Shown piece after piece: positions 60,256 to 64,000 of a DNA stretch of 64,000 bases. The notes under the pieces were generated by a model. The model was given only the letters and a program-made list of their open reading frames with translations. It was not told the DNA's origin and did not search any database. This stretch comes from Paramuribaculum sp. (GTDB lineage: Bacteria; Bacteroidota; Bacteroidia; Bacteroidales; Muribaculaceae). Made by a program: the position numbers and the translations under genes. Location of the stretch: assembly GCA_022511125.1 (NCBI GenBank), contig JAFLSD010000003.1:1-64000 (forward strand), in the 5' to 3' direction. How positions within the stretch are numbered: the first letter of the stretch is position 1; every line of letters begins with the position of its first letter.

Positions 60256-60652
60256 AAAAAGCGAAGAGCAAAACGTTCCTTATTATTTCAAAATTTACAC
60301 TTCCTCTGAAGTTGGCTACAAAATTAGTTTATTATTTCTATTCGACAATATTTTTCTGATAATTTTCAAAAAAATCTGTGTGTTGGAGGTATGCGTGTGA
60401 AGGTGAAGGAGACTTTTATAGTTTGAATGAGCATTAATATTTCGTTTTGCAACAGTTGTTACCGTAATCTCGGTTGAATTTCTAAGATCTGTCAATGAAA
60501 ATCTCCCATAAAGACTCTCAGGATATCAGAGCAAGATTATGAAAGAATCTGTTTCTGCGGGTTATTCTTTACAAGATACAATTCGCCAAATTGTTTACTG
60601 TAAAGAACAAATTTTATACCTTTTGCTCATGATTTACGGTTAACGTGTTTAT
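60256..60652 (-). other. AT-rich intergenic region
   Basis: Nearly 400 bases between palindrome B and folB hold only the promoter at 60319-60349 and no supported gene. The rest shows no repeat or RNA gene I recognise. Confidence 0.5.
60319..60349 (-). promoter_or_regulatory. promoter upstream of palindrome B
   Basis: Minus-strand ATTG (60346-60349) and TAATTTTG (60319-60326) are 19 nt apart. A start near 60312 gives a 250-nt leader that contains palindrome B before the ATG at 60063. Confidence 0.62.
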
Positions 60653-61033
60653 TTACCAGCGGAGGGTGGCGGAGGCGGAGGAGAGGGAGGAGGGGACGGG
60701 GGGATTGAGTTTACTAACTTTAATCCAGCCGCCAGTGATAATGGGATATTGCAAGAGGATAGCTCTGCGAATGCGCTCAGCTGCATGTTCGATGAGATTT
60801 GAAACCTGAGCCATCTCCTGTTGAATCAACGATATGACAAGCGCATAATCGATCGTACTGTCTAACCGGTCATTTTCAACAGCATCAATGACAGGGCATT
60901 GAAGCTCACATGAGACCTCAAACCACGTGCCGAGTCGTTTCTCTTCGTCGGTTACACCATGGAAAGCATAGACACGAAGTCGGTCAATCTCGATTGATAG
61001 AGATTTTGCGGGAGGTAAATCAACGACGTCCAC
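60653..61033 (-). CDS. folB: dihydroneopterin aldolase
   Basis: FolB cleaves 7,8-dihydroneopterin in folate synthesis. The family pattern is present: LSIEIDRLRVYAFHGVTDEE near residues 12-31, LGTWFEVSCEL, DSTIDYALVISLIQQEM, the catalytic Glu in NLIEHAAERI and the Lys in GWIKVSKLNPPVP. The start overlaps the rnr stop by 14 nt, so it is coupled to rnr; a later start is possible because the first ten residues are not conserved. Length 126. Confidence 0.88.
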   Translation of the reverse strand: MDVVDLPPAKSLSIEIDRLRVYAFHGVTDEEKRLGTWFEVSCELQCPVIDAVENDRLDSTIDYALVISLIQQEMAQVSNLIEHAAERIRRAILLQYPIITGGWIKVSKLNPPVPSSLSSASATLRW

Positions 61034-63272
61034 GAGCTCTTTTTGTAATTTTTTTCGGTTTTGGGGATTTCATAGCAAGGGCTTCGCGTGCACTTACTTT
61101 CTTCCCGAGACGATCTTCATCCTTGCGTAGAGTGCGGTCGTCGAGGAGCGCGAAATCGAGCTGTTTTTTCTCAAGGTTAATCCGAGCCACTTTCACTCTT
61201 ACCTGATCGCCAAGCCTGTAACGAACGTTATTACGTCGGCCTACGAGTGAATAGTTTTTTTCGTCGAAGTCATAGAAATCGTCTTCGAGATCCCTGACGG
61301 GCACGAGTCCCTCACAGAGATTTTCGGTCAGTTCAACATAGAGTCCCCATTCGGTTACTCCCGATATTACACCGTCGTAAACCTCTCCAAGATGATCGCC
61401 CATGTATTCGACCTGTTTGTATTTAATCGAGGCGCGTTCGGCATTTGTGGCAAGTTGCTCCATTTCACTCGAGTGCTTGCACTGTTCTTCGAGCTTCTGC
61501 ACGTTGACACTTCTCCCGCCGGCGAGATATCGGTCGAGCAACCGATGAACCATCATGTCGGGGAAACGGCGTATGGGAGATGTGAAGTGCGTGTAGTAGT
61601 CGAAAGCCAGTCCATAGTGACCGATGTTTTTTGTGGTATATTCGGCTTTAGCCATTGATCGGATGGCGAGAGTGGAGAGGAAATTTTCCTCGCCTTTTCC
61701 CTTGACATCGGCGAGCATGCGGTTGATGGACCGATTGATTTCACGTGACGAGCCCGAGTCTTTCACCTTATAGCCAAACGAGCGGGCTATCTGAGCAAGC
61801 TCAGCAAGACGTGTTGGCTCGGGTTTGTCATGGACACGATAAACGAACGCCTTGGCTTTCTTGTTCTTTCCGGGCTTCCCGATAGCCATGGCTACGGTTT
61901 TGTTAGCGAGCAGCATGAACTCCTCGATGAGCTTGTTGGCATCTTTCGATACTTTGAAGTAGGTGCCTGTGGGATGTCCGGTTTCGTCGATATCGAATCT
62001 TACTTCTGCACGGTCGAATTCCACCGATCCTTCTTGGTAACGTCTCTTTCTGAGTATTTTAGCCAAAGCATCGAGAGCAAGAATCTCGTCGGCAAAATCG
62101 CCGGCACGGTTTTCGATAACTTCCTGGGCTTCTTCATAAGTGAATCGGCGGTCGCTGCAAATCACGGTCTTTGCGATTTCCGATTTGATGACATTGGCGT
62201 TCACATCCATTTCGAAGATGCAGGAGTAGGTGAGTTTTTCCTCGTCGGGACGCAGTGAACATATCCCGTTGCTGAGATGCTCGGGGAGCATCGGAACTAC
62301 CCTGTCGACTAGATAGACGGAGGTAGCGCGCCGCTGTGCTTCCTTGTCGAGAAGTGTATCAGGCTGAACATAATGGGTAACATCGGCGATATGAACCCCT
62401 ATCTCGAAATGTCCATTCGGCAAGGTGCGGATCGAGAGCGCGTCGTCGAAGTCTTTTGCATCCTTGGGGTCGATGGTGAATGTAGTCACATTCCGCATAT
62501 CACGGCGCGCTGCAATAACCTCGGGGGTGATTCCGGCATCGATTTTCGCCGCAGCCTGCTCTACATTTAACGGATATCTGTATGGCAATCCGAATTCTGC
62601 GAGAATTGCGTGCATTTCGGCAGTATTTTCGCCGGTGCGTCCCAAAATGTCGAGCACTTCTCCCCGCGGATTTTTTTCGTTGTCGTTCCAGTCGGTAATG
62701 CGAACGAGCGCCTTGTCGCCGGTCTTCCCTCCACGGAGCTTATTTTTCGGAATGATTATATCGGCTGCAAGGAACTTAGAATCAGTCAGGAGCGTGGCAT
62801 ACTGCCGTTCGACCTTGAGATTTCCGATGAAAGTCTGCTCGTTTTTCTCAATAATCTCAATTACTTCCGCTTCCGGTTCGACCCCTTTTCGGTGTGCCGA
62901 GACAATAACCCTTACTTTGTCGCCGTTGAGGGCGTGCATAGAATTTCTCTCGGCAACGAAAATTGTTTCTCCGTCCTCGTCGGTGATTACGGAATTTTTG
63001 CCATTGCTGCGGCGTACGAAAACTCCCGTGGAGACGTTGGAACGCTGCGGGCATTTGTACTTTCCGGGGGAAACTTCTATCAAGTCGCCGTCGTAAGCGA
63101 GCTCTGCGAGATAGAGTGCGACGATCTTCTGTGGTGCGGCTCCTTCCGCTTCAATAGCATGGCTGACCTGACGGTAGTTGAAGGTATTATTCTTCTGTCG
63201 AGCAATAAATTGCAACACTCTGAGCCGTATTTCAGAGGCTGTGAGTTTTCTTTTCCCGTTAAGTTTAGCCAT
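61020..63272 (-). CDS. rnr: ribonuclease R
   Basis: RNase R is a processive 3'-5' exoribonuclease that degrades structured RNA. The cold-shock-like front covers about residues 70-230 (GVFVRRSNGKNSVITDEDGE), the RNB catalytic domain 260-600 with TFTIDPKDAKDFDDALSI holding the metal aspartates, and an S1 domain follows (GEVYDGVISGVTEWGLYVEL near 640). A basic tail (SPKPKKITKRARGRR) ends the 750 residues. It starts 31 nt after gyrB and overlaps folB. Confidence 0.95.
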   Translation of the reverse strand: MAKLNGKRKLTASEIRLRVLQFIARQKNNTFNYRQVSHAIEAEGAAPQKIVALYLAELAYDGDLIEVSPGKYKCPQRSNVSTGVFVRRSNGKNSVITDEDGETIFVAERNSMHALNGDKVRVIVSAHRKGVEPEAEVIEIIEKNEQTFIGNLKVERQYATLLTDSKFLAADIIIPKNKLRGGKTGDKALVRITDWNDNEKNPRGEVLDILGRTGENTAEMHAILAEFGLPYRYPLNVEQAAAKIDAGITPEVIAARRDMRNVTTFTIDPKDAKDFDDALSIRTLPNGHFEIGVHIADVTHYVQPDTLLDKEAQRRATSVYLVDRVVPMLPEHLSNGICSLRPDEEKLTYSCIFEMDVNANVIKSEIAKTVICSDRRFTYEEAQEVIENRAGDFADEILALDALAKILRKRRYQEGSVEFDRAEVRFDIDETGHPTGTYFKVSKDANKLIEEFMLLANKTVAMAIGKPGKNKKAKAFVYRVHDKPEPTRLAELAQIARSFGYKVKDSGSSREINRSINRMLADVKGKGEENFLSTLAIRSMAKAEYTTKNIGHYGLAFDYYTHFTSPIRRFPDMMVHRLLDRYLAGGRSVNVQKLEEQCKHSSEMEQLATNAERASIKYKQVEYMGDHLGEVYDGVISGVTEWGLYVELTENLCEGLVPVRDLEDDFYDFDEKNYSLVGRRNNVRYRLGDQVRVKVARINLEKKQLDFALLDDRTLRKDEDRLGKKVSAREALAMKSPKPKKITKRARGRR

Positions 63273-63303
63273 GTTTCCAGTGTTTTTTATTTAGAAAACA
63301 CTT

Positions 63304-64000
63304 TTACGCGTCGATTGTTGCGTAGTTTGCGTTTTCTTCGATGAATTGGCGTCGGGGTTCAACATCGTCGCCCATTAGCATGGTGAAAATTCTTTCAGCT
63401 TCGATAGCGTCCTGAATGGTCACTTGCTTGAGGAGACGGTGTTCAGCAGACATGGTAGTGTCGCGAAGTTCGTCGGCATTCATTTCACCAAGCCCTTTGA
63501 ATCGCTGCACTTCTCCTTTTCCGCCGTGTTTTGCGAAGAATTGCTCTACCTGCTGCTGCGTCCAGCAGTACTCTTCGGAGTTTTTGCGTCGTCCTACGGA
63601 GCATTTGTAGAGCGGAGGTGTGGCGAGGTAGAGATAACCGTTGTCGATTATGGATCGCATCTGCCGGAAGAAGAATGTCATGAGCAGAGTAGCGATGTGT
63701 GAACCGTCGACATCGGCATCGGTCATGATGATGATTTTGTGGTAAGCCAGTCTGCTGAGATCCACTGAGTTTTCTTCGTCACCCGTGTTGGGAACAACTC
63801 GCAGAGCCTTGTAGATATTCTGAATTTCCTCATTGTCGAAAAGACGGTGTTTAGAAGCTTTTTCGACATTCAGAATCTTACCGCGCAGCGGCAAGATAGC
63901 CTGATGGATGCGGTCGCGTCCCTGCTTTGCGGTTCCTCCTGCGGAGTCACCTTCGACGATGAAAATTTCGCAATCTTCCGCTATTTTCGATGAGCAGTCG
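63304..64000 (-). CDS. gyrB: DNA gyrase subunit B, C-terminal part
   Basis: The frame is open to the right edge, so only the last 231 codons are seen. The Toprim motif EGDSAGG is at the visible start (near 63950), followed by the metal-binding TDADVDGSHIATLL and the GyrB end FKGLGEMNADEL...EPRRQFIEENANYATIDA. GyrB supplies the ATPase of gyrase. The short spacing to rnr suggests gyrB-rnr-folB co-transcription. Confidence 0.94.
   Translation of the reverse strand, partial: DCSSKIAEDCEIFIVEGDSAGGTAKQGRDRIHQAILPLRGKILNVEKASKHRLFDNEEIQNIYKALRVVPNTGDEENSVDLSRLAYHKIIIMTDADVDGSHIATLLMTFFFRQMRSIIDNGYLYLATPPLYKCSVGRRKNSEEYCWTQQQVEQFFAKHGGKGEVQRFKGLGEMNADELRDTTMSAEHRLLKQVTIQDAIEAERIFTMLMGDDVEPRRQFIEENANYATIDA

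Noticed and set aside
62610-63344. 244-codon plus-strand frame
   Set aside because: Shadow of rnr on the opposite strand.

Overview
The window is a chromosomal segment of a Bacteroidota bacterium, most likely order Bacteroidales and possibly Muribaculaceae-like (the family is an inference). The 5' end of a 16S rRNA gene at the left edge, on the minus strand, reads GATGAACGCTAGC, as in Bacteroidota. Many genes are preceded by the Bacteroidota promoter form TTTG, 19-20 nt, TAnnTTTG. Several protein families are typical of this phylum: DUF4493 and PCMD lipoproteins, DUF4923, DUF3332, and OmpA proteins with a beta-barrel front. I see no insertion sequence, prophage, CRISPR array or complete SusC/SusD locus.

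Layout. 1-5.1 kb: 16S start with two tandem promoters, then carAB. 5.2-7.8 kb: yraN, divergent from prmC-recX-comF. 7.8-11.7 kb: a five-gene operon of unknown purpose with two zinc-ribbon proteins, an SPFH protein, a GYF_2 protein and a membrane protein. 12-13.5 kb: a pyroglutamyl-peptidase homologue with an unrecognised partner. 13.6-20.3 kb: envelope proteins (CotH with lamin-tail domains, VTC-domain polymerase, phosphoesterase lipoprotein, OmpA lipoprotein, YpfJ-type metallopeptidase). 20.3-23.2 kb: DMT transporter, tRNA-Pro, major OmpA-like porin. 23.2-29.5 kb: co-oriented rpsU, formate/nitrite channel, UvrD-type helicase, nspC, a glycosyltransferase and radC. 29.9-32.4 kb: GH32 enzyme and arginase-family protein.

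32.5-39.9 kb: a TetR-headed tripartite ABC-2 exporter operon resembling E. coli ybiH-ybhGFSR, with a TolC gene added, YbhF split into two ATPases and cmk as last gene. 39.9-44 kb: YjbR protein, acyltransferase, two identical tRNA-Arg genes, MFS transporter, DUF3332 protein. 44-49.8 kb: small lipoprotein, a decayed copy of the zinc-ribbon family N-terminus, a TonB-C-domain/YARHG pair, an HTH protein, a Ser/Thr kinase and a divergent small protein. 49.8-55.6 kb: a four-gene surface operon (DUF4493 lipoprotein, two paralogous beta-barrels, PCMD lipoprotein). 55.7-60.2 kb: DUF4923 protein, glycosyltransferase, a small secreted protein, and two proteins sharing a nearly identical C-terminal domain. 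60.6-64 kb: gyrB (cut by the window edge), rnr and folB in one minus-strand run.

The least explained parts are the SPFH/GYF_2/zinc-ribbon operon and its relic at 44.8 kb, the two long palindromes that share one apex (47.6 and 60.2 kb), the twin-domain protein pair at 58.5-60.1 kb, and the DUF4493-barrel-barrel-PCMD operon. Promoter positions also argue that several longest-ORF starts are wrong (prmC, the second zinc-ribbon protein). All calls rest on reading the sequence; no database search was run.
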